Source of the DNA: Myrmaecium sp. VS I D KN 1
Lineage: Eukaryota > Ascomycota > Dothideomycetes > Valsariales > Valsariaceae
Direction: 5' to 3'
Assembly (NCBI GenBank): GCA_019775845.1
Contig: JADQAV010000044.1
Coordinates: forward strand, 310,001 to 374,000
DNA: 64,000 bases
Positions 30,356 to 41,474 of the stretch are shown piece after piece; positions within the stretch are counted from its first letter, which is position 1, and the number at the start of each line of letters is the position of its first letter. A program made the position numbers and the translations under genes. The notes beneath the pieces were generated by a model. The model had not been told where the DNA came from. It made no database searches and was given only the letters and a program-made list of their open reading frames with translations.

Positions 30356-32793
30356 ATGGGAACAGTCGAAGCCAAAAGGCCGGGCCTGCTGGCCGTCTTC
30401 AAGGAGGTCTTCAATTGGTACCCGTCCAGCTATCCGGCTGCGGAACGAAAGTACGTTTGAATCACCACGAAGATATGAAGAAGATCGCACATCCATCGCG
30501 GAAGGATGGCTGAACTGATCATACCAACCCTCACAGGCTGCTGTTCAAGCTGGATGTCTCGATTCTTATATTCGCCTGTCTTTGCTGTATGTCCCCACCA
30601 TTCATCCAAAGCTGAACCTGTTAATGCTGACACTGCTCGAAACAGTCTTTGCCAAGTATCTCGGTGAGTACATAGGACTGGGACACGCCCAGGAAGTTGT
30701 GGATATACCCAAAGGACCAATCGATCTCTAATCGAGCAAGCAGACCAATCCAACATCTCGAATGCATACACCAGCGGCCTGAAGGAGGAGTTGGAGCTGT
30801 ACGGCAACGAGCTCAACTACCTCAACATCATGTACTACACCGCCTACGTGACCTTCCAAGTTCCGTTCCTCCTCCTCTTTTCCCGACCAAAGCTGTAAGT
30901 TGTACCCACAAAATGAAATAAGAAAGAAAGAAGAAAGAAGAAGAAACCGCACGCGACTTTCCCTTCCCTCCCTCACTCCCTCACTCACTCACTCACTCAC
31001 TCACTCACTCACTCACTCACTCACTCATTCACCCCCCAACAGCGCTCGCTGGCTGCTCCCCACCCTCGAGGTGCTCTGGGGCATCTGCACCTTCGTCCAA
31101 AGCCGGGTGACGAACGTGGGCCAGCTGTACGCGCTGCGGTTCCTGGTCGGCATGACGGAGGCGCCCGTCTTCGCGGGGACGCACTTCATCCTGGGTTCCT
31201 GGTACAGCGGGCCGGAGCTCTTCAAGCGGGCCGGCACCTGGTTCACCTGCAACTCGCTCGGGTCCATGTTCAGCGGGTACCTGCAGGCGGCTGCGTACAC
31301 GCACCTGTCCGGCGTCGGGGGGTTGTCGGGGTGGAGGTGAGTGGTTCACCTTTATTCTTCTTTCTGTTTCTATTTCTGTATTTTTGTTTTCGAGGCAAGC
31401 GTCGGGCCGGTGTGCGTGCATGCGACCACCAACAGGAACGAACGCCAGATGATAATCCCCCTTGCACTCTAGGTGGCTCTTCATCATCGACGGGATCATC
31501 ACCATCCCCATCGCCCTCGCCGGCTACCTCTTCTTCCCCGGCATCCCAGGCTCACCCAAGACGCCCTTCTTCACCGCCGCCGAGATCGAGCTGGCCAAGT
31601 CGCGGATGGCGAAGGCGCGCGTGCGACCGCCCACGAAGCTGAACCTCGACCTCTTCAAGCGCAGCCTCGCACGGTGGCACATCTGGGTCTTTGTCTTCTG
31701 CTACATGTGAGTTTTTTTCCCCCATGCGCCCGGCTTGCCTTTTTTTTAAAAAAAAGGTATCCGCCCCACCTGAAGTGAAAGGGGAGAACATGACCACCGA
31801 CCACCGACCACAGCTGCATGATCATCTCCTCCTACCCGATGAGCTACATGAACCTGTGGCTCAAGGCCGAGGGCGACTTCTCCGTCGCGCAGATCAACAA
31901 CCTGCCCACCGTGATCAACGCCATCAACGTGCTGGCCTCCTGGCTCGGCACGACGCTGGCGGCCATCTACCCGGCCTGGGCCATCTATGGCGTCGCCACC
32001 GCCGCGCCCGTCTTCTCCTCCGTCTGCATGACCGTGTGGAACATTCCGCGGGCGCTGAAGTACGTCGACCTCATCCCTCCATCCATCCATTCCTCCTCTC
32101 CTCTCCTCCGCCATCAATCCATCCATCCTCCTACCCCCGCTGACCCAACATGTGCCAGATTCATCGCTTGGTACGCCTTCGGTCTGACCGGCTGCTCCAG
32201 CCCCATCCTCTACTCGACCGTGAACACGATCCTCAAAGATGACGCCGAGGAGCGCGCTTTAACCGTCGTAACGTTCCCCCCCCCTCCCCCCTCTCAAATC
32301 CACCACCCTCACTAACCCTCTCTGCTTCTTCTTCCCGAGTCCCAGGGCGCCATGATGACCGTCGGCTACTCCTTCAACATCTGGGTGCCCTTGCTCGCCT
32401 TCCCCACGGCGGGTGAAGGCGGCGTCGGCGCGCCGCGCTGGTCCCGCGGCTGGCCCCTCTGCATTCCGTTCTTCACCCTGCTCTACCTCGGCTTTGTGGC
32501 CGCGTTGGTGTTGCATCGACGGGAGTGAGTGCATTTATTTTTCCCCTTTCTCTTCTCTGCGTTTATCTCGTTGTCGAGGGGGGGGGGAAAGGTCATGTTA
32601 ACGGGAGAATGGTAGTCTACGCCGCCGAGCGCGACACGTACAGCAGCTCCCGTCGCCGGTGGTGGAGGAACACCAGCGGGCGGCGAGCGAGACGGGTTCG
32701 TCGGTCGAGGACGAGGAGGGAACGGCCGTCGTAGTGATGGTAGGGAAGGACGTTCCGGTGGAGAAGTGCGGGAGGACGGAGGGGGGTTTTTAA
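30356..32793 (+). CDS. MFS transporter, pantothenate/vitamin (Fen2/Liz1) branch of DAL5 family, ten exons
   Basis: Exons: 30356-30450, 30537-30586, 30646-30663, 30744-30894, 31043-31336, 31473-31706, 31814-32059, 32159-32267, 32346-32524 and 32616-32793. All are GT-AG and in phase, giving 517 residues. The segment across exons 2-4 reads FFAKYLDQSNISNAYTSGLK, the TM1-loop signature of the Fen2/Liz1/Tna1 group. TM4 has LRFLVGMTEAPVFAGTHFIL; loop 4-5 has WYSGPELFKRAGTWF; GYLFFPGIPGSP ends the first half. The last exon supplies RRDLRRRARH and an acidic tail. Known relatives import pantothenate, biotin, nicotinate or related acids with protons. Exon 3 is only 18 bp. Intron 4 (30895-31042) carries a long TCAC microsatellite. 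It is divergent from the 2OG oxygenase. Confidence 0.92.
30981..31026. repeat. (TCAC)n microsatellite in a transporter intron
   Basis: About eleven perfect TCAC units occupy most of intron 4 of the MFS gene, directly before its polypyrimidine/acceptor region. Confidence 0.9.
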
Positions 32794-32996
32794 AGCATAT
32801 AAGGCGGGGGAATGTGCATAGGTTCTCTGCTCCAACTGAGGCTGGAGAGTGGAAGGTATGATAGATGAATATAGGATAGCTATACGTAATCGCCGTATAC
32901 TTGCCAGTCCTGCAATTCACCCAGCCAACAGCCGATCTGACATCGTCCGGGCCTTGCACACGAGAGATGGGTGCCTGCAGGCCCTCAATTTCAGCC

Positions 32997-33192
32997 TCCA
33001 TCGCTAATGGAAGGGGTCTCCATCGGTAATGGGAGGGGTCTCCATTGCTGATGGAATAGGAAGGGGGTCTCCATCGGTAATGGAAGGGGTTTCCATTACC
33101 GATGGAGACCCCGACGGGTAAGAGCCCCTCCCTACCGGCAGAGACCGCTACGGCCGACGGAGACCGTCCCTAGTAGCGGAGACGTTGACGAT
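32997..33192. repeat. 22-bp tandem array with a perfect hairpin
   Basis: Imperfect units of about 22 bp (core TCCATCGGTAATGGAAGGGG) repeat four times from 32997, then reverse orientation at 33091. At the turn, arms 33066-33085 and 33091-33110 are exactly complementary over 20 bases with a 5-base loop. Further on, looser GGAGACC-type pieces continue to about 33192. The array lies between the MFS gene and an AT-rich block, perhaps as the end of an old element. Confidence 0.75.
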
Positions 33193-33799
33193 GGGAGCCT
33201 CTCTCTATAATTCCTATTATAAATTTTAATAAAAGGATCTATAAATACCTAGGAAGAGCTAAAGTTAGTATTAGTACTTAAAAGTAATCTATCTTATTAA
33301 ATATTAAAGACTCTTCCTATACTCTTTAAGACTTAATAGTACCTCACTGAAATAAAACCTTTAATACTTTAGTACAGTACAGGATGAATAAGGACTTCCT
33401 TCTCCGCCCCAGAAATTATAGAGAAGAGGGAGGAGAAAGAAATTATGAATAGGAAAAGAACTAAAAGGGGATAAAGAAAAGAATACCGCCTATAACAGAA
33501 TAAAAGCGATGAGGTTAGGCCTCACGCGTCATCCACAAAGAATCCTGACGGCAGTTTAGCCAAGTTTATTCGGGATCCCCCAAGTGGTTCAACAGTACTG
33601 AGAACGGCCAAAACTTGTCGGTTAGGACGCAGATCAGCTGTGAGCACTATCGGTAGTCCTACTCCTTCACACCACAAGCAAACTCGGGGTTAAGAGGTTC
33701 ACGTGAGGCCGGCTCGTATAGGATCGGGGGAGTCCCGGATTGAAGATGCCTCGGACGTCCGCGGCGACAGAGACGGAGCCGGTGGCGGAGGAGGGAAAG
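33193..33799. repeat. AT-rich RIP-like block and non-coding flank
   Basis: From 33193 to about 33480 the DNA is TA-rich (ATTATAAATTTTAATAAAAG) with no coding sense, contrasting with the GC-rich neighbours. This is the look of a repeat mutated by RIP. From 33480 to 33799 composition returns to normal but no gene other than a possible C-terminal tail of the FunK1 remnant is seen. Confidence 0.5.
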
Positions 33800-34440
33800 C
33801 CATCCAGCGAGCTAAGTACGCATCTTATCGATTTGGATCCTCAGGATCTTGATCATACCCTTACCCAGGCTCTTACCTGGCGTTGTCCTGGGCATATTGT
33901 TCGCGAAAAGTAGGTCATTCAGCTCGAGCATCATCGTGAAGAGGACGGAGTACTCCGGGATGAAAGCCGGACGTATTAGTGTCCTGAATATATCACTGCT
34001 GATTACGCAACGCTTCAGGGAGGTTAGTTCCAAGAGGTCGCACCGGTTCCAGCGTTGCCAGTCCTCCCTCATCGCGCGTTATTCTGGTTTCAGGGTTCGC
34101 GGGGGACTGTTGGCCGGAACGTGGAAGAGACAAATATAGTACAGCACCCGAAAGAAGGATTCGAGGTCCCACATGAAGCTATAAACGCAGTCCTGAGGGT
34201 TGAATTGGAGGGCATAGCCGGCCTCGCAAGCCCCGATAGCCATGAAAGGCTTAGTGCCAGTGATATGAGGCGCTCCGGTCACTTCCTTCCGATCAAGGTC
34301 CAAGGCCAGATCCAGGTCGATGAGGAAACCGTAGACACCATCCTCGCTCCCCGGCTGGCCGCACACCTCCCGCATGAGTAGGATATCATTGCTGATACCA
34401 CACTGCAGCAGCGGTTTCACAGATGAGCATAACTACGACT
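33800..34440 (-). pseudogene. Fungal-type protein kinase (FunK1) remnant
   Basis: On the minus strand the C-terminal half of a FunK1 kinase is clear: GFLIDLDLALDLD (the DFG-region equivalent), RKEVTGAPHITGTKPFMAIG, and SFMWDLESFFRVLYYICL. Further pieces (WQRWNRCDLLELTSLKRCVI, then FIPEYSVLFTMMLELNDLLF) fit the tail of the family but lie in another frame. Where relatives have the catalytic H-R-D-I-S the copy reads QCGIS, so the catalytic Asp is gone. No N-terminal lobe is seen upstream. FunK1 kinases are expanded in fungi and often sit in repeat-rich regions; their targets are unknown. This copy is truncated and frame-shifted, hence dead. Confidence 0.75.
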
Positions 34441-35413
34441 CATTATCTTCGCCCCGCATCACGTACTCCGTTCCACGCAAGCCCTCACGCAGGCTCTGGT
34501 AGAACCGTTTATAACCACCAGGAAGGACATTAGCTGGAAGCCTACCGCAGCCCCTGAGACCTATATAGAACGTTCGTAATCCTACCGCAGCCTCTTGAGG
34601 CTCGCTCGCAGGCCCCTTCGCAGGCTTTTCTCGCAAGCCCTTAAAGCGCCCTCAGGCACAGGCCCTTCCGCAAGCCCTTTTGCGGGGTCATTCGCTGGCC
34701 CTCAGAGCGTCCTCAGGCTTTCACCTAGGCTTCTATATAGGCTTGCACGCAGGCTTCTACGCAGGCTTCTACGCAGGTCCGCTCGCAGACCCGTTGGCAG
34801 GCCCCCTCGCAGGCCCGTTTGTAGGTCTTCAGGGTTCTCTGAGGGCTCTCTGAGGGCTCCCTAAGGGTCCCCCTCACTGGCACCCTGACAGAGGGTCGTT
34901 TTCAACCTTTGAAAATGCCATTAGATGGAAGCCCTGCGAGCCCTGTGCGCAGGGGCCCACACGGGCGTCGTGGCGTGGATGGTAGCGGGGAGGGGGGAGA
35001 ACTGGTCCCAGTCTCCTATGTAAAATTTCCTTTTATACTATTCTAAAGCTCAGCACTTTTAACTTACGCGTTAGTCTGAGCTTGCTAAGGTAAATAAATA
35101 CCTACCCACTGCGTGGATAGTGCCGGGATTACTTCCCCGCACGCTGCCCCCCGCGTCGCTACCCCGCGTTTTGCGATCCGACCCGGACCCACACCTCGCC
35201 GATCCCGTGTGAATGCGGGGAAAGACGTGGGGGTCAGGAGGGGAGGAGGATCGATATAAAGTCACGTCCCTCTCCTCCTCCCCCTCCTCTTCCTCCTTTC
35301 CCGTTCCTAATTTCTCCACCACAGGGAAGAAAGAGACCCCGGTTCTGCTTTCCTACCCGACGGACCATCAGACCGTACTCTCTGCCCCGACTATAAACCA
35401 CATACCACGCACG
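34441..35413. repeat. Degenerate GCAGGC-type tandem repeats and intergenic DNA
   Basis: From about 34580 to 34870 many CTCGCAGGCCC, CGCAAGCCCTT and ACGCAGGCTTCT words recur every 12-18 bases, with ATATAGGCT variants. It is a decayed short-period repeat array. The rest up to 35413 is non-coding and holds the promoter of the alcohol dehydrogenase, with a CT-rich leader at 35265-35305. Confidence 0.5.
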
Positions 35414-37096
35414 ATGTCGGAAGCGTTCGAGATCCCGAAGACGTGCAAGGCGGGGGTGGTGGTGAACGAAGGGCCGGACTTCCGGGTCGAGATCCGGGAC
35501 GTGCCGGTGCCGGAGCCCGGTCCGTCCTTTCCTCCACCGTAACGAAGAACGTCCCTAGATGCGCCTCCAGTCCCAACGGAGGCAGCAGCTGTTTCTCTCT
35601 CTCTCTCTCTCTCCCCCTCTCTCTCTCTCTCCCCCTCTCTCTCTCTCGTTTCTCTCTTCCTCATGTAATACATAAGTACTCACGGTCTGTCTTCCGCTAA
35701 TCAATCTCTCCCCACCACCCGAAACGACCCACACACAGGCCCGACCGAGCTGCTCATCCGGCTGAACTGCACGGGGCTCTGCATGTCGGACGTGCACTTC
35801 ATGGCGCACGACTGGCCGGGCATGGCGGCCATGAGCGCAGCCGGGATGACGTGCGCCGGGCACGAGGGGGCCGGGGTGGTCGTGCAGCTCGGATCCGCCG
35901 TGCCCACCGGCGGCGGCGTTGGCGGCTGGCGGGTCGGCGACCGCGCCGGCGTCAAGCCCATCTGGGACGTCTGCGGCCGGTGCGAGGTCTGCTACGAGGG
36001 ACGGGAGAACTACTGCGCGGGGAAGGTGCTGACGGGGTTGGCGGCGCAAGGTGAGTGAGGGGAATCCAGCATGGATGGATGGATGGAAGGGGTTTTCTTG
36101 GAGACATGCACAAACTAACGTCTTCTCCTCCTTCTTTTCCGACGGTCTTCGATCCAACAGGGACGTACCAGCAATACATCGTCTCGCCGGCCAAATACAC
36201 CTCACGCATCCCGGACAACGTGCCGGACGAAGTCGCCGGGCCGATCATGTGCAGCGCATCGACCATGCACCGCGCACTGATAGACTCCGGACTAAAGCCA
36301 CAGCAGTTCGTCGTCTTCCCCGGTAAGCAAGCGAGCGAGCAGAAACGAAACACCCACCACTCCCAATCCATCCCAACAAAGAAAACGCCCCCCAAAATCG
36401 AAACCAGGCCAAACCAGACCAAACCAGACCAGCTAACCCACTAACCTCCTCGATCCAGGCGGCGGCGGCGGCGTCGGCATCCAAGGCGTGCAGCTCGCCA
36501 AAGCGATGGGGATGCGACCGATCGTCGTGGACACGGGGCCGGCGCGGCGCGCGCTGGCCGAGGCCATGGGCGCCGAGGCCTTCGTCGACTTCCGCGCCGT
36601 CCCGGATGCGGCGGCCGAGGTGGTGCGGGTCGCCGGCGACGGCGCGGGCGCGGGCGCGCACGGCGTCATTGTCACCGCGCCCCAGGCGTACAAGGACGCC
36701 ATCGCGTACCTGGGCCCGCGGGTGGGCGGGAAGGTGGTGTGTGTGGGTTTGCGTGAGTGATGGGAATTTCCTTTTCTCCTTCCCTCCTCCCATCGTCGCG
36801 TCACGTCTCCTTCCGATCGATGGGTCTAACGAAGGAGGCTGGCATGTCCCACAGCCCCCGCGGGCACCGCGACCATCGGCGCGGACCCGAACGTGTTCGC
36901 CTTCCGGGGCCTGCACGTGATGGGCAGCCTCGTCGGCACGATGCGGGACACCCAGGCCGCGCTCGAGTACGCCGGCCGGGGCCTGCTGAAGCCCATCGCC
37001 GAGGTCCGGGGCTTGGGCCGGCTGCCGGAGTCGGTCGAGCAGCTCCGGCGCGGAGAGGTCGCGGGCAGGATCGTGATCGATTTCAATCGGCCGTGA
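35414..37096 (+). CDS. Zinc-dependent alcohol dehydrogenase (MDR family), five exons
   Basis: Exons 35414-35519, 35739-36050, 36161-36322, 36459-36752 and 36855-37096 give 371 residues with all GT-AG junctions in phase. The N-terminal GroES-like domain carries the catalytic zinc site (CTGLCMSDVHF and the GHEGAGVV box) and the structural zinc cysteines (C-x2-C-x2-C-x7-C in DVCGRCEVCYEGRENYC). The Rossmann part has the GGGGVGIQGVQLAKAMG nucleotide-binding turn with an acidic residue after the second strand (IVVDTG), favouring NAD. It resembles yeast Adh1-type cytosolic alcohol dehydrogenases that interconvert alcohols and aldehydes. Intron 1 is 219 bp and contains a CT-repeat tract at about 35594-35650. 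The gene ends 315 bp from the end of the carboxypeptidase gene, which is convergent. Confidence 0.94.
35594..35650. repeat. (CT)n microsatellite in intron 1 of the alcohol dehydrogenase
   Basis: Runs of TCTCTC broken by two CCCC interruptions fill the middle of the 219-bp intron. Likely polymorphic in length. Confidence 0.9.
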
Positions 37097-37411
37097 GGAG
37101 GGACAGACGGGAGGAAAAGGGTGTGTTTCGACGAAGTCTCTTGGCCGCTGGAGGGTTTCTGGATGGTTGCGATCGTTGATTCTTATATCCTTTCTAGTTA
37201 TTTCGTACACCTATTTCCCCTGTTTGCCACCGCTCTATCCGCTGTAGTTTGGCGTTCGTCTATCCACGGTTCGTTTGCTCGACTCTTCATCTCTCCATAC
37301 CTATATCATCCAGAACAAACAAGGATCAAAATAAGGCCAAGAGGTAAAAGAAGAAGAAGAAGAAGAAGAGGAAAAGCAGTAACCCATACGAAACACCACA
37401 GCGCAACCCCC
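37097..37411. other. Intergenic between two convergent gene ends
   Basis: Holds the 3' regions of the alcohol dehydrogenase and the carboxypeptidase. An AAG/GAA repeat at about 37345-37375 is the only structure seen. Confidence 0.45.
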
Positions 37412-39720
37412 TCACCACACACCACTCAAACCGACCGGACCCGCGCCACGAATCACACGCGCATGGACCCCTTCCTCCATCTCCGCTCGCTTGTAGATGG
37501 TCGACGAGCCGGTGTAGTTGCCGGACTGGGTGGTGAAGTCGCCTTCCTGGGACAGGTTGGCGACGCGGCCGAGGAGGAGCTCGAGTTGGCGGTAACCAGC
37601 GCCGGGGGCGTATCCGGGGAGTTCTGCCAACGACGGAAACCGAGTAAGTACAATTCTTTTCCTCACCGGTGATTGCAAGAACAGAAGAGGAGAAAAGAGG
37701 GGAACGGGAAAGAGAAAAATACAAAAAAATAAAAACGTACCATGTCCCGCAAGCTGAACCCAGTAAAACGTCAGACCGCGCTCGGCCGTCCAGCCGCCCA
37801 CGACGCCGGCCGCGCTGAGTGCGCCGGCGTTATACTCCGGATGGTAGGGGACGTAGAAGGGCTGGGTGGGCGGGGTCTGGAAGCCCTGCACGCCGTTCCA
37901 GGTCAGGTTCTGGAGGGCGAGGAGGGTACCGTTGGTCGGGAGGATGTAGTCGAGGTTACCGCTGCCGATGATCACGTTGTTCGTCGCCTCGATCACTCGC
38001 TGGAGGACGCCGTCGAGGGCCGGGCCGAGCGAGGTGTCGCCCAGGCTCTCGTTCTGCGTCCCCAGCCCGAACACGTTGGTCGAGGAGCACTGCTCCCAGT
38101 AGGTGCCGACGGGCGCGTTGATGGCGGCTTGCACGTCCGTCCGGTTGAAGTAGACCGTCGCGTCGGGCGGGGAGTAGTCGCCCGAGTTGACGATCCCAAG
38201 GACCGAGTACGGATGCGGGCACGTCTCGGTGATGTGGTAGATGTTGAAGCAGGGGTTGCTGAGGAGCACAGCCGCGTACACGTCGTCCCACAGGTCGCAG
38301 CGGTAGTTGTTCGCCTCGCTTGGCGTGGGGAGCAAGGGAAACGGTCCCGGCGGCGGCGGAAAGGTGAGGTATTTCTCCTGGTAGGCCGTGAAGCCGCACT
38401 TGTCGGATTTCTCCTGGATGGCGGCGGTGAACGTATCGTTGAGGAAGCTGCAGACGTTAGCGATCACGTCTCTCGGGCGATGAGTGATGAGGGAAGGAAA
38501 AGTAGCAATTAGGAAGGCGGGAAGGAGACGCACAAGAGATCAGCCCAGTAGTTGAGGAAGGGTACGACAGGTACTGCGAAAGGTCAGTGAGGTGCAACGC
38601 TCAAGATCACGAAGGGTGCAAGCGTACCCTCCTGCTGGATGGTTCCGTCCCCGATGATGGGGTCGTTGATGGCAACTAAAAATGGACCGGTCAGCATCCA
38701 CAAGATCACCGCGGTGCAAGAGGAGTTGCCTCACTCCCTTTCAGATTGTAATAATCCGTGTCATTAGCCGTCAGGAAGGCATCCGCAATGTACGGGACGT
38801 AGTAGCTGTAACGTACAAGTCAGCATGCGTCAGCATGCGGGGAACAGGCCAAAAACGCAAGGAAAACAGGGACGTCACTCACCCAGCATACGACTCGCCC
38901 GTCACGTACACGTCCCAGCCGTGGACGTCGAAGGCCTCGACGAACTGCTTGTAGAACCCGATAAACTCCTGCCCGAGCTCGACCTCATTCGTGATATTCG
39001 GGACACCTTGACTGAAGCCCACGCCCACCGGCTGTTCCACCCACAGCATATTCGTGAGGTTATGCCAGCTGTAGGGGTTCGCCGTCGGCTCCAAGGTGCC
39101 CGCCTCCCACGTGAACGGGCCGTTCTCGGTGAGGAGACCACTCAAAGAGCTGCATCCGGGTCCGCCATTGAGCCAGATGGTGATCTCCTCGGCCGGGTTC
39201 TCGTTGATGGTCGGGAAGAACCTGGATTGGGTGGGTCGGGGAAACTTCTTAGCTCCTGTTTTTCACTTTGCGAGGAACGCGACTCGCGACGGGGATTGGG
39301 GCGACAGTATGTACCAGAAGAAGAGCTTGCGCGTCTCATTGGGGTCCCCGGAGATGGGCAGGAGGCCGGCGTAAGACTCGCCGACATCCCAGGTGACATT
39401 GGGAATGGCGCTGCCGTTGACGACGAACTCTGGGAGGGTGGGTGGGTTGTCAGCGCACGTTCGCAAATCGCACGCCACGCGGCGGAAAGCTCGCCAGACT
39501 CACTCTCGGTGACGTTGTTGAGGAAGGACGAGGCGCGCTTCTGCAGCTCCTGGTGCTGAAAGGGCTCGTGCAGGCTGTTCCTCTTCTCAACAATGGCGGC
39601 GTGATGCTTCTCAGCGCGCTTGAAGACGCGCATCGCGTTGCCGAAGTTGGCGCTGTTTGCGGCCACAGCGGGAGATGGGGCCAGCAGCAGCAACGACGAG
39701 AGCCACGTCAAAAGCTGCAT
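37412..39720 (-). CDS. Secreted serine carboxypeptidase (peptidase family S10), eight exons
   Basis: Minus-strand exons 39504-39720, 39315-39429, 38883-39221, 38735-38805, 38628-38675, 38534-38573, 37741-38447 and 37412-37623 give 582 residues with consistent phases. Residues 1-20 are a signal peptide ([20 protein letters not shown]). Family marks: [11 protein letters not shown] (oxyanion hole), [12 protein letters not shown], the nucleophile S221 in TGESYAGYYVPYI, D443 in [11 protein letters not shown], and H512 in [13 protein letters not shown]. The enzyme trims C-terminal residues from peptides at acid pH, in the vacuole or outside. Several N-glycosylation sites (NVTE, NVTW, NLTN, NDTD) are present. 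The His codon is split from its flank by an intron at 37624-37740. Confidence 0.95.
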
Positions 39721-41474
39721 GGCGGCGAAAAAGCGAGTGTGCGTTCCAATGGATGGATTAGTGGGTGACCGAACGATTGGGAACGGGGAGGGAGAAAGGG
39801 AGAGAAGGGAAGGGATGGAGGAAGGGAGGGGGGGGGAGGAAGAGGGGGAGGACAGCAAGGTGATAGCTCCAGGTCAGGCCGGTCGGTTGGGTATTTATGT
39901 ACAGTGACGATGTGACGGCGGTCAGGCTGCGGGCTGACTGACATTTAGGTTGTCCCCTTGCGTCCCGGGCCGGGGTTCCCGCGGGTGCCGAGCGGGGATC
40001 GGGGCTGACAGGTCACTTGAACGGTCCAGGTTAGCAGCCAGCGCCCGCGTTATCGGAAAAAGGCTCGAAGGGGCAGGTCGTTTGACGATTCGTGATACGC
40101 CGCTCGAGTCCCGATGCGGCAGGTCGGAGACGCTTTTTCTGCATTCCGCCATCATGACAGCAACCGATCAATCGGTGGCGTGCTCGACATGCTTGACCGC
40201 TGATAATGCACCAGCGAGCCGTGAGGGATGGATGCGATCGTTGCGGATGGAAGCCATGGAGCATGATATTTGTCCGGTGGTGAATACGGCAGCGAGATAA
40301 ATAGAGAAAAGAAGAAACACTGAATGGCAGATCTTATTGCAATTCGAGATTGCGAAATTCGTCTACCATAGAAATCTGAACGGAAGAGAGTGACAAAAAC
40401 TCAAGACACGATCCCGTCGATCACGAAAGCCGGATCTCCGCAACAGATGGACGAGAAAACAGCGAGAGAATGAGAAGAAAGTCTAGAATAGACAGACGAG
40501 AGAAAGAGAAAAAGACCCGTAAAAGACACCGTCAATCAATCGACGACGGCAAAGCTCAAACACTCACCACCACGCCCTCACAAGAAATTCAGAAGGAAAA
40601 CCAAAAAGCAGAAAGAAAGCGCGCGCTCACCTCTCACCTATTTCACTTCGCTGACCAGCAGCAGTCATTCCCATACTTATTCATCTCACCCCATCTCATC
40701 CAAAGTCAAACCCCCGCTCCCACACCAGCCCGCGTCCGTCTACGCTGGCCACTATACTTATCATCACTCCCGCCGAGCCAACGCGCCGCTGCCGCCACCG
40801 GCAAACCAGCCGCACCTGTCTGGCTGTCCTCGTCTGGTGAACGGGCAGGGGGAATGTAGTTTCGAGTCGAGTCGAGTGGAGGAGGAAGACGAGGGGCGGT
40901 CGGTGCAGGTACGGCCGGGGCGGGACGTAGCGGTCGGATGGATGGTCGAGGGGCGGCTTCCATGCGTAGGGTGAGGGGAGGAGTTGTGGCGGCGGAGGGA
41001 GCAAAGGGTGTCACGAGGGGAGGTGAGATGGGATAGGATGAGATGGTGTCGTGAGGGTGGATGCTTGATGATGGAAGAGGAGAGGTGATGGATGGGGTGG
41101 ATGGATGGGGAAGGGAAGGGCGACGCACTCATCGATGGACATCACGTGACGGCGTGTAACCGTGAAAGGAATCGCTCTCTATGGGATACACAACATTCTT
41201 TGTACGAAGGGCAAAGGCTGATTGGTCTTGCTTAATTAGAAGACGACTTATAAGTGGAAGTGGCATACTTGCATAGCATGGTCACACGCGGGACTCTGTA
41301 AATCCAACAGAACACCAGCGACTATAAGAATACCTACTCGCCCTTAAATTTGCACTCCGAGCCTCGAGAGATCGCAATTATCACTCTATCTTTCTATCCT
41401 CAGACCTTTTCTTGTACTCGCTACAAGAAACATGCACTAGTCTATCAAGTGGAAGTCCCATCCTTACTGCAAGT
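39721..41474. other. Gene-free 1.75-kb stretch
   Basis: It holds the carboxypeptidase promoter (minus strand) and the 3' end of the MFS gene. A proline-rich minus-strand frame at 40706-40963 (begins MEAAPRPSIRPLRP) is open but low-complexity, and I do not call it. A G-run lies at about 39829-39836. Confidence 0.4.

Noticed and set aside
40706-40963. Proline/alanine-rich minus-strand frame (84 residues)
   Set aside because: Low complexity, no relatives known to me, and overlapping frames are open as well.
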